From Nocardia asiatica NBRC 100129 (GTDB taxonomy: Bacteria > Actinomycetota > Actinomycetes > Mycobacteriales > Mycobacteriaceae), in assembly GCF_000308415.1 (NCBI RefSeq), contig NZ_BAFS01000004.1:29153-93152 (forward strand): a DNA stretch of 64,000 nt. The letters are read 5' to 3'. This document shows, in pieces, positions 10,349-18,171 of this stretch (within the stretch, counting starts at the first letter, position 1; each line of letters begins with the position of its first letter). The position numbers and the translations under genes were made by a program. The notes beneath the pieces are model-generated. The model was not told where the DNA came from. It saw nothing but the letters and a program-made list of their open reading frames with translations, and made no database searches.

Positions 10349-10359
10349 TGGGTTATTTT

Positions 10360-10860
10360 GCCGCGACTTCGTCGCGGCGTGTTCGCGGCCCCTTTGTGGC
10401 TCGCGTCCGAGCGGCCGCCGCTTGCTCCTTCGTCGCTTGCGCGGCGGCCGCTCGGACGCGAGCCGGGCCGCGAACGGGCAATGCTTGGTCTCGCTTCGCT
10501 CGAAACCTGGAGTCGAGGTGCGCTGAGCGCGTCAGGCGGTGATTGCGCTACCTGGAGCTTTGCTATCGCCGGGCTGGGGGTATTGCTTGTCTTTGTCGCG
10601 GATGCGGCACTTGGAGGCGTGCCGGGGCGCGAACGGCGGATGCTCGGTCTCGCTTCGCTCGGAACCGGGAGCTGGGCTGAGGTGGTGCGTCAGGGGTGAT
10701 CGCGCTATCTGAAGTTTTGCTGTCGCCGGGGCTGGGGGTGTTGCTTGTCTTTGTCGCGGATGCGGCACTTGGAGGGGTGCCGGGTCGCGAACGTGCGTGC
10801 TCGGTGTTGCTTGGGTCGGAAGCTGGGGTGGGGGAGCCGGGCGCGTTGGGCGGTGATCGC
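10360..10860 (-). repeat. Intergenic repeat block A upstream of rraA
   Basis: On the minus strand this block ends with a long palindrome (10381-10475) and an 8-bp hairpin (10360-10378, loop GAA) followed by AAAATAAC, directly before the rraA start. Farther from the gene lies an imperfect tandem repeat of 158-base period: GCGTCAGG at 10529 and 10687, a degenerate third unit near 10843, and TTGCTTGTCTTTGTCGCGG at 10584 and 10742. The CTCGCTTCGCTCG core of each unit is found, reverse-complemented, in repeat blocks B and C. All open frames across it differ in reading frame and look spurious. Confidence 0.85.
10381..10475 (-). repeat. Long palindrome of repeat block A
   Basis: The arms 10381-10421 and 10441-10475 pair over about 33 bp (core CGCGTCCGAGCGGCCGCCGC), with a 19-base loop and a small asymmetric bulge. 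The same palindrome recurs at 16258-16352 and 30720-30814. Confidence 0.88.
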
Positions 10861-11027
10861 ATCACCTGGGGTTCCCGTTGCCCGTGGGTTGACGGCTGGG
10901 GCTGCTGATCAGGAGCGTTGGCGGTCAAGAGGAACGGTGTGGGCGGGTGACGACTCGCGGTGACGTTCGGTGGGCATCGGTCAGCTGCACGCGTGGGTTG
11001 GTCTGCGCGTGCCGGTTCTCGGTGCCG
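10861..11027. other. Gene-free stretch between repeat block A and DUF5313
   Basis: About 170 bases in which I see no gene, clear hairpin or recognisable site. The repeat pattern fades out after 10860. Confidence 0.4.
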
Positions 11028-11393
11028 CTAGCGGTGGCCGTAGCGCAGTTCGTAGAGGTCGCGGTCGTGGTCGGTGATCTTGCCGTGGTCGACCAGTTCG
11101 GGGTTCAGGCCGTGCTGGACCAGGCGGAAGCGGCGCCAGACGTAGCTGAGGGCGACCGTGAAGACGACCAGGGGGATGATCATCATCACGATCAAGCCGA
11201 TCTTGAGCGGCATCGGTCCGGGGAACAGGAGCACCAAGGCGAAGAACGGGATGATCGGGCCGAGAAAACGGACGAGATAGCGTTCCATGGCCCCGTGTCC
11301 GACGAGGTCGTGGGTGACCCACTCGTGCAGCTCCTCGGGAAGCTCGCGGCCGAGATCGTAGGCGAACCGCTGCCGAAACGTGGGGGTCTTCAT
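11028..11393 (-). CDS. DUF5313 family membrane protein
   Basis: A 121-residue protein. The N-terminal soluble part (RFAYDLGRELPEELHEWVTHDLVG) is followed by two hydrophobic segments near residues 45-60 (GPIIPFFALVLLFPG) and 65-85 (LIVMMIIPLVVFTVAL), then a conserved tail FRLVQHGLNPELVD. This matches the actinobacterial DUF5313 family of unknown function. The next upstream gene, 50 bases away on the same strand, is a paralogue (about 40% identical by eye), so the pair looks like a tandem duplication transcribed together. Confidence 0.8.
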   Translation of the reverse strand: MKTPTFRQRFAYDLGRELPEELHEWVTHDLVGHGAMERYLVRFLGPIIPFFALVLLFPGPMPLKIGLIVMMIIPLVVFTVALSYVWRRFRLVQHGLNPELVDHGKITDHDRDLYELRYGHR

Positions 11394-11442
11394 GCATACA
11401 GGCTATGCCTGTGATATAAGCCACCGCTAGTTCCGGCGAGGC

Positions 11443-11817
11443 TCAACCGCGTCCGTGCCTGCGTTCGTAATCGAGGCGTTCGCGCTCGTCGCGGCGGCGG
11501 GCGTCGGCGTCCGCCAGGGCGGGATCGAGACCGTGCTTGATCAGCCGATGCCGCCGGTAGACGTACAGCAGCGCCACCGTGAAGTAGATCAGTGGGATGT
11601 AGAGCAGCGCCATCATCGCCAAACCCATCCACAAGGGGCCCGGCAGCAAGAGGAACAGCATGAGCACCGGAAGCACGGGCACCAGGAACCGCAGCAGATA
11701 GCGCCGCGTGGCCCCCGGCCCGATCAGGTCCTCCCGGACCCAGTCGGACATGGATTCCGGCAGCGTGCGGCCGAAGATGTAGCCGATCCGCTGTCCGAAC
11801 GAGGGTTCAGCACTCAC
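11443..11817 (-). CDS. DUF5313 family membrane protein, second copy
   Basis: A 124-residue paralogue of the neighbouring DUF5313 gene: GQRIGYIFGRTLPESMSDWVREDLIGPGA, two membrane segments (VLPVLMLFLLLPGPLW and MALLYIPLIYFTVALLYV), then RHRLIKHGLDPALADADARRRDE and a charged C-terminus. The start is GTG 11817. The function is unknown. Both copies share the pattern L-P-E, W-V, L-hydrophobic-G-P and H-G-L-(N/D)-P, which argues for a conserved role rather than chance. Confidence 0.8.
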   Translation of the reverse strand: MSAEPSFGQRIGYIFGRTLPESMSDWVREDLIGPGATRRYLLRFLVPVLPVLMLFLLLPGPLWMGLAMMALLYIPLIYFTVALLYVYRRHRLIKHGLDPALADADARRRDERERLDYERRHGRG

Positions 11818-11860
11818 CGCTCCAGCATCCCGACTCCGCCGTCACCGGCGCAACCCGTCC

Positions 11861-12313
11861 CTACCGAGCGGCGTGGAATGCGGCAATCTGGGCGACCAGG
11901 TTGTGCGTCGTGTGCTGCACGGCGATCTTGACGAACGGCTCGATGGTCTTGCCCAGGGCCCGGCCCGCGAGGCCGCCGGGCACCCGATAGTCCACGATCG
12001 CGTCGACGGTGCACAAGCTTTCGCCCTTGACGTGGAACAGGAACGTGGACTCGACCTCGAAACCCTTGATCGACTGAACGCCGATCGCGTGGCCCTCCTC
12101 CCAGCGGACCACCTCGATCCGGGACTTCAGCGACGCCGGGCCCAGTTTCATGTGTCCGTCGAAAGCGGCGCCGACCCCTTCGGTCTGCTCGCCGACCGGA
12201 GTGAAGGATTGGATGCCGTACAGGAAGCGCGGCAGGTTTCGATAGTCGTTCACATAGGCGAACGCGGACTCCGCCGAAGCCACGCAATCCTCGACGATCT
12301 TCACTACGGTCAT
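11861..12313 (-). CDS. SRPBCC (START-like) family protein
   Basis: A 150-residue protein with the SRPBCC helix-grip pattern: an N-terminal strand VVKIVEDCVASAESAFAYVNDYRNLPRFLYGI, a central beta region ending FEVESTFLFHVKGESLCTVDAIVDYRVPGG, and a long C-terminal helix (LGKTIEPFVKIAVQHTTHNLVAQIAAF). Such proteins bind hydrophobic ligands or form polyketide-cyclase-like folds. The ligand is unknown. It starts 33 bases after the copD stop on the same strand and could be the last gene of the copper operon, though no copper-related feature is seen in it. Confidence 0.78.
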   Translation of the reverse strand: MTVVKIVEDCVASAESAFAYVNDYRNLPRFLYGIQSFTPVGEQTEGVGAAFDGHMKLGPASLKSRIEVVRWEEGHAIGVQSIKGFEVESTFLFHVKGESLCTVDAIVDYRVPGGLAGRALGKTIEPFVKIAVQHTTHNLVAQIAAFHAAR

Positions 12314-12346
12314 GCCGGAACCCTAACCGGGCAAAAGCCGCGCGGC

Positions 12347-13300
12347 TCAGGCGGTGACGGCCAGGGTCGCGGCGAGCCCGAAGGCCAGGGCCATCACGAT
12401 CACCTCGGCGACCGCGCGGCGCAGCGAGTCCTGAGCGTCCATCCGGTGGTCGGCCGCTCGCGGCACCCAGCTGCGCCGCCACCACCAGCCGAGTGCGAGC
12501 AACGCGAGCAACACCACCGTCTTGGCGAGCAGGATCCGGCCGTATCCGGTGCTGACGAACGGGGCGATCCCGCCGACCCGGATCAGTCCGTTGAGCAGCC
12601 CCGTGACCGCCACGATCGCGACCAGGGGCAGCGCCACCGCCGAATACTTCGGCAGCGCGACCGCCCACTCGCCCCGGGTCCGTACCACCAGCGCCAGCGC
12701 GATCAGCAGTCCGAACCAGGCCCCCGCCGCCAGCGCGTGCACCGCGGCGAGCACCGAGCCGAACACCTGCTGCGACATGTGCCCGGTGATCGGACGCAAT
12801 GCCAGCGCGACCGCCGCGAACACCAGTACCAGGTCGGCGGAGGCGGATTCGGGCCGCCGGAAGGCCAGCGCCGATCCACCCGCCACAGTCGCGACGCCGA
12901 CCAGGATGGCGATGCCGACCTGCCCGCCGCTGACGTCCGCCAGGTAGGTGCCGAACTCCGCGGCGCCGAGTTCGGTCACCGGGACGCCGACCACCTCGGC
13001 CGCCTCGAAGACCAGCACGGCGAACTCGCAAGCCGCCCAGACCCCGGCGAACACCGCCAGCAGGCGCCACGGCGTTCGCAAGCGCGGGGCGATCCTGGGC
13101 AGGGCGGCCAATCCCAGCGCGGTCGCCCCGGCGCCGTCGGCCGCCACCCGGACCACCGCCTCCCCGGGCAGCGGCCCCGGCAGGATCAGCGCCCACGCGA
13201 GCGCGACACCGAGCAGCGCGGCCGGGACGGCGAGCAGCAGGGCCGGCCACGGCGTCCGGCCGGGAGCGGGCTTGGCGCCGCCCTGGCCGCCGATCCGCAT
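12347..13300 (-). CDS. copD: CopD-family copper import membrane protein
   Basis: About 317 residues, nearly all hydrophobic, with roughly eight transmembrane helices and few charged loops, ending MALAFGLAATLAVTA. CopD relatives move copper across the inner membrane together with CopC. The copC-copD-YcnI neighbourhood supports the call more strongly than any single motif. Conserved-looking features include HMSQQVFGSVLAAVHALAAGAWFGLLIAL (periplasm-facing histidines) and the W-rich LLALLALGWWWRRSW. The ATG at 13300 is 5 bases after the copC stop. A GTG at 13309 overlapping that stop is an equally possible start. Confidence 0.85.
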   Translation of the reverse strand: MRIGGQGGAKPAPGRTPWPALLLAVPAALLGVALAWALILPGPLPGEAVVRVAADGAGATALGLAALPRIAPRLRTPWRLLAVFAGVWAACEFAVLVFEAAEVVGVPVTELGAAEFGTYLADVSGGQVGIAILVGVATVAGGSALAFRRPESASADLVLVFAAVALALRPITGHMSQQVFGSVLAAVHALAAGAWFGLLIALALVVRTRGEWAVALPKYSAVALPLVAIVAVTGLLNGLIRVGGIAPFVSTGYGRILLAKTVVLLALLALGWWWRRSWVPRAADHRMDAQDSLRRAVAEVIVMALAFGLAATLAVTA

Positions 13301-13305
13301 GTCGA

Positions 13306-13845
13306 TCACCGCCGCGGGTTGCGGCTCCTGCCGCCGAACAAAGCGAACGCGAGCCCACCGCCGAACAGCACGACAGCGCCGATGATGAACACCCACAGCG
13401 GAATCCCGCCCGAACCGTTCGAATCGCCGTCGGCTTTCGCATTCGGTTTCGGTCCCGGCGTGCCGTTGCCCGGCTTGCCGAGGGTGAAATGCCGCTTGCC
13501 GCTGACGGGGTGACCGTCGGCCGAGGTCACCCGGTAGGCGATGGTGTACTCGCCGACCGGGCCGAGCTCGCTCAAGGCGACGCTGACCGTCTTGCCCTCG
13601 ACCACCGGGTCACCCTTGGACCACAGATTTCCGTCGGGCCCGACGACGGTGAGCGACGGGAAACTGGGCTGGAGCTCCTCGTTGAACGTGACGCTGGCGC
13701 GTTCCGGACCGGCGTCGACGGTCGCGTTGTCCTCCGGGACGCTTCCGGTGGCCGCGGAGTGCGCGGCGGCGACACCCGTTGCGGTGATGCCGAACCCGAG
13801 CAGGAACAAGCCCGCCACGAGGGCGGCCAACAGACGGCGGCTCAT
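13306..13845 (-). CDS. copC: CopC-domain periplasmic copper-binding protein
   Basis: A 179-residue protein. The signal peptide (MSRRLLAALVAGLFLLGFG...GVAAAHS) leaves an N-terminal histidine (AHSAATGSVPEDNATVD), a position CopC proteins use for Cu(II). The CopC immunoglobulin-like domain follows (ASVTFNEELQPSFPSLTVVG, then YTIAYRVTSADGHPVSGKRHFTLG). The C-terminus has a Pro/Gly/Asn/Ser-rich linker and a membrane anchor (WVFIIGAVVLFGGGLAFALF) with a basic tail. It probably hands copper to or from CopD at the outer membrane face. Its ATG overlaps the YcnI stop (ATGA), indicating coupling. Confidence 0.9.
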   Translation of the reverse strand: MSRRLLAALVAGLFLLGFGITATGVAAAHSAATGSVPEDNATVDAGPERASVTFNEELQPSFPSLTVVGPDGNLWSKGDPVVEGKTVSVALSELGPVGEYTIAYRVTSADGHPVSGKRHFTLGKPGNGTPGPKPNAKADGDSNGSGGIPLWVFIIGAVVLFGGGLAFALFGGRSRNPRR

Positions 13846-14501
13846 GCGCGCCGCCCGCGGATCACGTTGCCGAGGCCGAGCGCGACCCCGAGCAGGCCGA
13901 GCGCGAGACCGATCCCGCCGAGCCAGCGGGCCGTCTCGTCCTCGTGGCCGGTGTCGTCGTCCGCGGCTTCGCTGCTCACTTTGTGGCCGTCGTCGGCGTC
14001 CTCTTCGCCGGCGGCCAGGGTCAGCGTCGGGGCCGGATGTTCGGGTTCGTCGCCGTCCTTGCCGATCGGCTGGTCCCAGCTGACCACCTTGCCGTCGGAA
14101 TAGGTCTGCCTGGCGGGGAAGCTCACCGAACCCAGGGCGGGCAGCGGGCCGACGGACACCGCGAAACGCTGGAACTGACCGGGCGCGATGCCCGGCGCGC
14201 CCGGATCCGCGGTCCAGGTGATCGCGGTGACTTCCTTCTTGTCGTTGCGTTCCACCTTGGCCGACCAGCCGGGAACCGGTTCGGTCCGAGCGGATTTCAG
14301 ATCGGGCAGGGTGACGGTGAGCGCCGTGGTGCTCGCGGTGTCCGATTCGGTGGGCACCCGGAAGGTGGCTACGGCGTATCCGCCTTGCGCGGCGCCGGGA
14401 GCGTCCACCGTGACGTGTGCCGCGGCGGTGCCGCCTGCGAGCAGAACGAGTGTTGTCGTGGCGACCGTCGTTCCGACGGCGCGCGAAATCGAGCTGTGCA
14501 T
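13842..14501 (-). CDS. YcnI-family copper-binding membrane-anchored protein
   Basis: A 219-residue protein: a signal peptide ending TAAAHVTVDAPG, so the mature protein begins with the histidine that YcnI proteins use in their copper site. The YcnI domain follows (GYAVATFRVPTESDTASTTALTVTLP, VEVITWTADPG-like stretch, GQFQRFAVSVGPLP, VVSWDQP), then an acidic linker with histidines and a C-terminal helix (WLGGIGLALGLLGVALGLG). It is first in the overlapping YcnI-CopC-CopD trio, which points to extracytoplasmic copper handling. The start at 14501 is set by the signal peptide. Confidence 0.9.
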   Translation of the reverse strand: MHSSISRAVGTTVATTTLVLLAGGTAAAHVTVDAPGAAQGGYAVATFRVPTESDTASTTALTVTLPDLKSARTEPVPGWSAKVERNDKKEVTAITWTADPGAPGIAPGQFQRFAVSVGPLPALGSVSFPARQTYSDGKVVSWDQPIGKDGDEPEHPAPTLTLAAGEEDADDGHKVSSEAADDDTGHEDETARWLGGIGLALGLLGVALGLGNVIRGRRA

Positions 14502-14539
14502 GCTGAAGCTTCCTGTGCGAGAGGAGAAGGTGGCGGGGA

Positions 14540-15061
14540 TCAGACCGGCACCGGCGGCGCACGCGGGCCGAGCGCGCCCAGCGGAGCACAGCGACAGGGG
14601 AGCAGACCGGGATCGGCCCAGGGCGGCGCGCCGGTGACCCGCACTCGGCGCGGCGGCGCGAGTATCGCCCGCAGCGCGCCGGAGGCGGCGGCGTAGAGCC
14701 GTTCGGCGAGCACGATCAGCGCCGCGCAGCCGCCCGCGGCCACGATGTGCGCGAGCAGCATCCACCCGGTCGGCAGCGGGGAAAGCGCTGCGACGGAGTG
14801 GTCGTGGCCCAGCACGGCCAACGCGATGTGGCTGAGCAGCTGACCGGCGCCGAGCAGCCCTGCCGCGACGAACGGGCGCGGGCACGCTCGCAGCGTTCCC
14901 GCGGCCGAGCCCGTCGCCGCGGCGATCAGCAGCAGCAAGGTCAGTTCGGTCGAGCCGGGCACACCCGCACCGGCCGTCCCGTGCGCCGCGACGGCGAGCA
15001 CGCCGACGAGCACGCCGACCAGGCCACCACGAAGGTGGCCGGTGATCGGGTGCGGGGGCAT
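14540..15061 (-). CDS. Membrane protein of the copper operon
   Basis: A 173-residue protein with about four hydrophobic segments (GLVGVLVGVLAVAAHG, TELTLLLLIAAATGSAAG, PFVAAGLLGAGQLLSHIALAVLG and WMLLAHIVAAGGCAALIVLAERL). Histidines sit in or near the membrane (AAHG, SHIAL, GHDHSV, LAHIV), which would suit metal binding. The C-terminal tail is Pro/Arg-rich with a CRC motif. I do not know a named family. Its place 38 bases upstream of YcnI on the same strand suggests a role in copper handling, which is an inference from context. Confidence 0.7.
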   Translation of the reverse strand: MPPHPITGHLRGGLVGVLVGVLAVAAHGTAGAGVPGSTELTLLLLIAAATGSAAGTLRACPRPFVAAGLLGAGQLLSHIALAVLGHDHSVAALSPLPTGWMLLAHIVAAGGCAALIVLAERLYAAASGALRAILAPPRRVRVTGAPPWADPGLLPCRCAPLGALGPRAPPVPV

Positions 15062-15075
15062 CGGGACGAGGAGGG

Positions 15076-15720
15076 TCAGCGGACGCCGAGCCGGGCCAGG
15101 ATGTCGGACTCGATCCCGGACAACTCGTGGGAGATCGACGCGTGCACCGAACGGCGGCGGTTGGCGGGCATCTGGTCGGAGGTGTGCACGGCTGCGGTCA
15201 GGCTGCCGAGACGATCCTTGGTGGCGGAGACGAACTTCTGCGTCTCGCCTTTGTCCTTGCCGTTCTGCGTGCCGATCTTGTCCAGCGCCGCTTCGGCATT
15301 CGTGATGCGCGCCTGCAGCTTGGCGCCGTGCCCGGTGAAGTCGCCGAGCTGGTCGATGCCGACGCCGAGTTGCTGGGCGCGGCGCGTGTCGAGCTGTCCG
15401 CGCAGGAAGGTCGCGCCGCGATAGGCGAGCGGGGCGAGCACCGGGATGAGCACGCGGGCCACCCCGAGGTACTTCTTCACTTGACCGGCGCTGAACGGGT
15501 CTCGTTCGGCCTTCGCCGCCGTCTTCAGCGCGGCTTTCTCCTCCGCCTGGAACGCCGCGATCTGCGCTTTGGCGACCTTGCGCTGGGTGCGGGCCTCGGC
15601 GCGGCGCGCCTTGCGGTCGTTCTTCGCCGCGAGCTTGGCCTCGATCACTGCCTTGTGCTTGAGGGCTTTCGCCTCGGCCCGGCGGCTCGGCCGCCGCTTG
15701 CGCTTCGTGAACAACCCCAT
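15076..15720 (-). CDS. DUF6474 family protein
   Basis: A 214-residue protein. The first 90 residues are strongly basic and helical (GLFTKRKRRPSRRAEAKALKHKAVIEAKLAAKNDRKARRAEAR), likely a coiled coil or nucleic-acid/membrane-surface binding segment. A short hydrophobic stretch follows (YLGVARVLIPVLAPLAYRG), then a helical C-terminal half ending ESDILARLGV. This fits the actinobacterial DUF6474 family, whose function is unknown. The ATG at 15720 has GGAGGG six bases upstream, and an ATG at 15750 would add ten residues. It is the first gene of the run leading into the copper genes, 14 bases before the next one. Confidence 0.75.
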   Translation of the reverse strand: MGLFTKRKRRPSRRAEAKALKHKAVIEAKLAAKNDRKARRAEARTQRKVAKAQIAAFQAEEKAALKTAAKAERDPFSAGQVKKYLGVARVLIPVLAPLAYRGATFLRGQLDTRRAQQLGVGIDQLGDFTGHGAKLQARITNAEAALDKIGTQNGKDKGETQKFVSATKDRLGSLTAAVHTSDQMPANRRRSVHASISHELSGIESDILARLGVR

Positions 15721-15960
15721 CGAAGGCCCTCCGTCATGCTGGTTCGCCATGGCAGTACGACGCCGGGGAAGCCCGTCCGCCCATGTCACACGCTTTGCCG
15801 TTACCCTATCGGGTCCACACCGACAGCTGCGAGGGTAGTGCGACCCACGCCCTCGGCACCTGCCGATTCACCGCTCCCCGCCCGAGCACACGTCTACTGC
15901 GGCGTGTCGCACCCGCTCGGCAACGAATTGCCGGAGTCTGCGGCACCGACCTCGCGCCGC
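15721..15960. other. Upstream region of the DUF6474-copper gene run
   Basis: This stretch holds the presumed promoter of the minus-strand run. A short inverted repeat TACCC-TATC-GGGT at 15802-15814 is the only site-like sequence I notice. No gene is credible here, and repeat block B begins at about 15961. Confidence 0.35.
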
Positions 15961-16384
15961 GGTCCCGGCAGGTTTGCGAGTGCCGCGTTGGCGAGCGGTA
16001 AGCGAGCGCCACGCGCCATCGGCGCGAGCGCAATCGTGGTGGTGTGATCCCCGCCGCACGTGCCCAGTGCATCGCAACTACGTATTTCGAGCGATGCGGG
16101 TCCGACTTGCGCTGTTCGCGGTCCCGGCAGGTTTGCGAGTGCCGCGTTGGCGAGCGGCAAGCCAGCGCCCAGCGAAACTGAGGTAGTGCGATCCCCACCA
16201 CACGTGCCCGGCGCACCGCAACCACGTATTTCGAGCGAAGCGAGAACGAGCATTGCCGTTCGCGGCCCGGCTCGCGTCCGAGCGGCCGCCGCGTCCGCGA
16301 CGCAGTCGCCAGCGGCGGCCGCTCGGACGCGAGCCACAAAGGGGCCGCGAACACCAGCGCCGAAGGCGCTGAAATCAAACACTG
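15961..16384 (+). repeat. Intergenic repeat block B upstream of the RecB-like nuclease gene
   Basis: Two tandem units of 159-base period start at 15961 and 16120 with the same run of 38 bases, the two copies differing at most at single positions. Each contains a CGTATTTCGAGCGA core, related to CGTCTTTCGAGCGAAGCGAGA in block C. The second unit runs into the long palindrome 16258-16352, then a 7-bp hairpin (16355-16371, loop GAA) followed by AAATCAAACACT. The following gene begins 28 bases after the block. Any open frame here, such as one across 15806-16378, is a translation of the repeat. Confidence 0.87.
16258..16352 (+). repeat. Long palindrome of repeat block B
   Basis: The arms 16258-16292 and 16312-16352 pair almost perfectly over more than 30 bp, with a 19-base loop. 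The 3' arm carries an extra CCACAAAG-type insertion, as in the other copies. Confidence 0.9.
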
Positions 16385-16411
16385 TCAGGGGTAGGGACCA
16401 TACTGCTTAGC

Positions 16412-18145
16412 GTGGATTCGGACATCGGTGACCAAGACGGTCGCAAGCGCAACGGAACGGCCGTGGATCGGGCCACCGGCGTGCCGACCGCCTTCATCGA
16501 CGCCAGGGCGCTGATCGGCTGTCGCCATCGCCTGCATCTGGACGCGGCGCATCCCGAGGCACTGGTGGGAATTGTCGAGGACGCGGGCGTGCGCCAGCGC
16601 CGCGATGCCGCCGCGGCCCACCGCGCCCGGGTGCGCGACGCTCTGGTCGGTGCGGCCCCCGACGCCTGGGTGGTGATCGATCCCGGTCTGCGCGCCGCCG
16701 AGCGCGCCGAAGCGACGATGCGCGCGTGCGAAGCCGGTGCGCGGCATATCTGGGGCGGCCTGCTGCCGCAGGAGCCGGACACGGGCAGGCGCGGCGGTTC
16801 GGAGATCCTGCTGCGCGATGCCGACCGCGGCGGCTACATCCCGGTCATCGTGGTGAACCACAAGGTGACCGATCCGCGTCAGCCCGAGCCGGCCGACTTC
16901 CACCCCACCACCACCGACCTCTATCACTGGGATCCGCGACCGGACCCGCACCGCAGGCTGCGTCAGCAGCCTCGCGACCAGCAGCGGCTGGTCCATCTGC
17001 ACCGGATGCTGCAACGGCACGGTCTGGCCAGCCCCGCGCTGGTCGGCGGCGTGATCGGTTTCGACTTCGATCGGATCCTGGTCCACGACCTGGCGCCGTT
17101 GCTGGCCGATTACGACCGCCGCTACGCCGACCGGATCGCGGTGGTGCGCGGCGAGTTGCCGACCGTCCCTTCGAAGGTGCCCGAGTGCAGGCAGTGCCCG
17201 TGGTGGACGCGAGGGATCGATGGTCCTGGCTGCGAGGGCTGGCTGATCGAACATCGCGACGTCAGCTTGGTGGCGCCGGGCTCGCGCGCCGAGGTGCTGC
17301 GCAGGCACGACGTTCAGACCATCGATGAGCTGGCCGCCTGGGTGGGCGAGGAGCCGGAGGACTGGCAGCACGGCCCGTTCGACGAGGCCGTGGTCACGGC
17401 CCGGGCGTGGATCGCGGGGGCGCCGCTGGTGCGGCGGGTGGAGCGGGTGCGGGTGCGGCGGGCCGACGTGGAGGTCGACGTCGATCTGGAGAGCTTCCAG
17501 GAGTACGGCGCGTACCTGTGGGGGACGTTGCTGAACGGCGTGTACCGCCCGTTCGTCACCTGGGATCCGCTGCCCACCGAGGACGAGGGCCGCTCCTTCG
17601 GCGAGTTCTGGACCTGGCTGATGCGGGTGCGCGCCGAGGCGGCCGCGGCGGGCAAAACGTTTGCCGCCTACTGCTATTCACGCACCGCCGAGGACAAGTG
17701 GCTGTACGAGTCGGCGCGCCGGTTCGCGGGGCGCCCCGGTGTGCCGACGGTGGAGCAGGTGCGCGCGTTCGTGGACGGGCCGCAGTGGGTGGACATGTTC
17801 CAGGCGGTGTCGGATCAGTTCATCTGCCCGAACGGCAAGGGTTTGAAGAAGATCGCGCCGGTCGCCGGGTTCTCCTGGCGCGATCCCGAGGCCAGCGGCG
17901 AGGCATCGATGAGCTGGTATCGGCTCGCGGTCGGTTACGACGGCGCCGCGCCGGATCAGACCCAGCGCACCCGTTTGCTGGAGTACAACGAGGACGACGT
18001 CCGCGCCACTCAGGTGCTGCGCGAATGGATGACCACCCGCGCAGACGAAGAGGTTCCCGGTCTCGCCGACTTCCGGCCGATTGCCGATACCCGGCCGGAC
18101 GAAGCCGTCGCGGATTACGCGGCGGTGCCACCTTCGGTTCCGTAG
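16412..18145 (+). CDS. TM0106-family RecB-like nuclease
   Basis: A 577-residue protein starting at GTG 16412. The N-terminal half resembles Cas4/RecB-type nucleases: cysteines that could hold an Fe-S cluster are spread as IGCRHRLHLD near residue 36 and CRQCPWW...GPGC near residues 260-272, with VIVVNHKVTD carrying the D/E-x-K motif. The C-terminal half is an RNase H-like 3'-5' exonuclease domain with DVDLESFQEYGAYLWG and the closing LEYNEDDVRATQVLREWM. It is probably a DNA repair or processing nuclease, and the substrate is not known. It is followed after 26 bases by htpG and preceded by repeat block B. Confidence 0.85.
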   Translation: MDSDIGDQDGRKRNGTAVDRATGVPTAFIDARALIGCRHRLHLDAAHPEALVGIVEDAGVRQRRDAAAAHRARVRDALVGAAPDAWVVIDPGLRAAERAEATMRACEAGARHIWGGLLPQEPDTGRRGGSEILLRDADRGGYIPVIVVNHKVTDPRQPEPADFHPTTTDLYHWDPRPDPHRRLRQQPRDQQRLVHLHRMLQRHGLASPALVGGVIGFDFDRILVHDLAPLLADYDRRYADRIAVVRGELPTVPSKVPECRQCPWWTRGIDGPGCEGWLIEHRDVSLVAPGSRAEVLRRHDVQTIDELAAWVGEEPEDWQHGPFDEAVVTARAWIAGAPLVRRVERVRVRRADVEVDVDLESFQEYGAYLWGTLLNGVYRPFVTWDPLPTEDEGRSFGEFWTWLMRVRAEAAAAGKTFAAYCYSRTAEDKWLYESARRFAGRPGVPTVEQVRAFVDGPQWVDMFQAVSDQFICPNGKGLKKIAPVAGFSWRDPEASGEASMSWYRLAVGYDGAAPDQTQRTRLLEYNEDDVRATQVLREWMTTRADEEVPGLADFRPIADTRPDEAVADYAAVPPSVP

Positions 18146-18171
18146 TTGCGGCGCGGCGGTACCATCGCGAC

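Noticed and set aside
11873..13513. 546-codon plus-strand frame across SRPBCC and copper genes
   Set aside because: It crosses several real minus-strand genes and their gaps, and the product is low-complexity. The minus-strand genes have motifs, signal peptides and overlapping starts.
15806..16378. 190-codon frame inside repeat block B
   Set aside because: The peptide repeats itself (ERQCSFSLRSKYVV, then SKYVVAMHWAR) and similar peptides ([18 protein letters not shown]) occur in blocks A and C in other contexts. It is a translation of the DNA repeat.
17407..18171. Upstream extension of htpG to 907 codons
   Set aside because: The extra sequence overlaps the RecB-like nuclease gene in another frame, and Hsp90 homology begins at GTG 18172.
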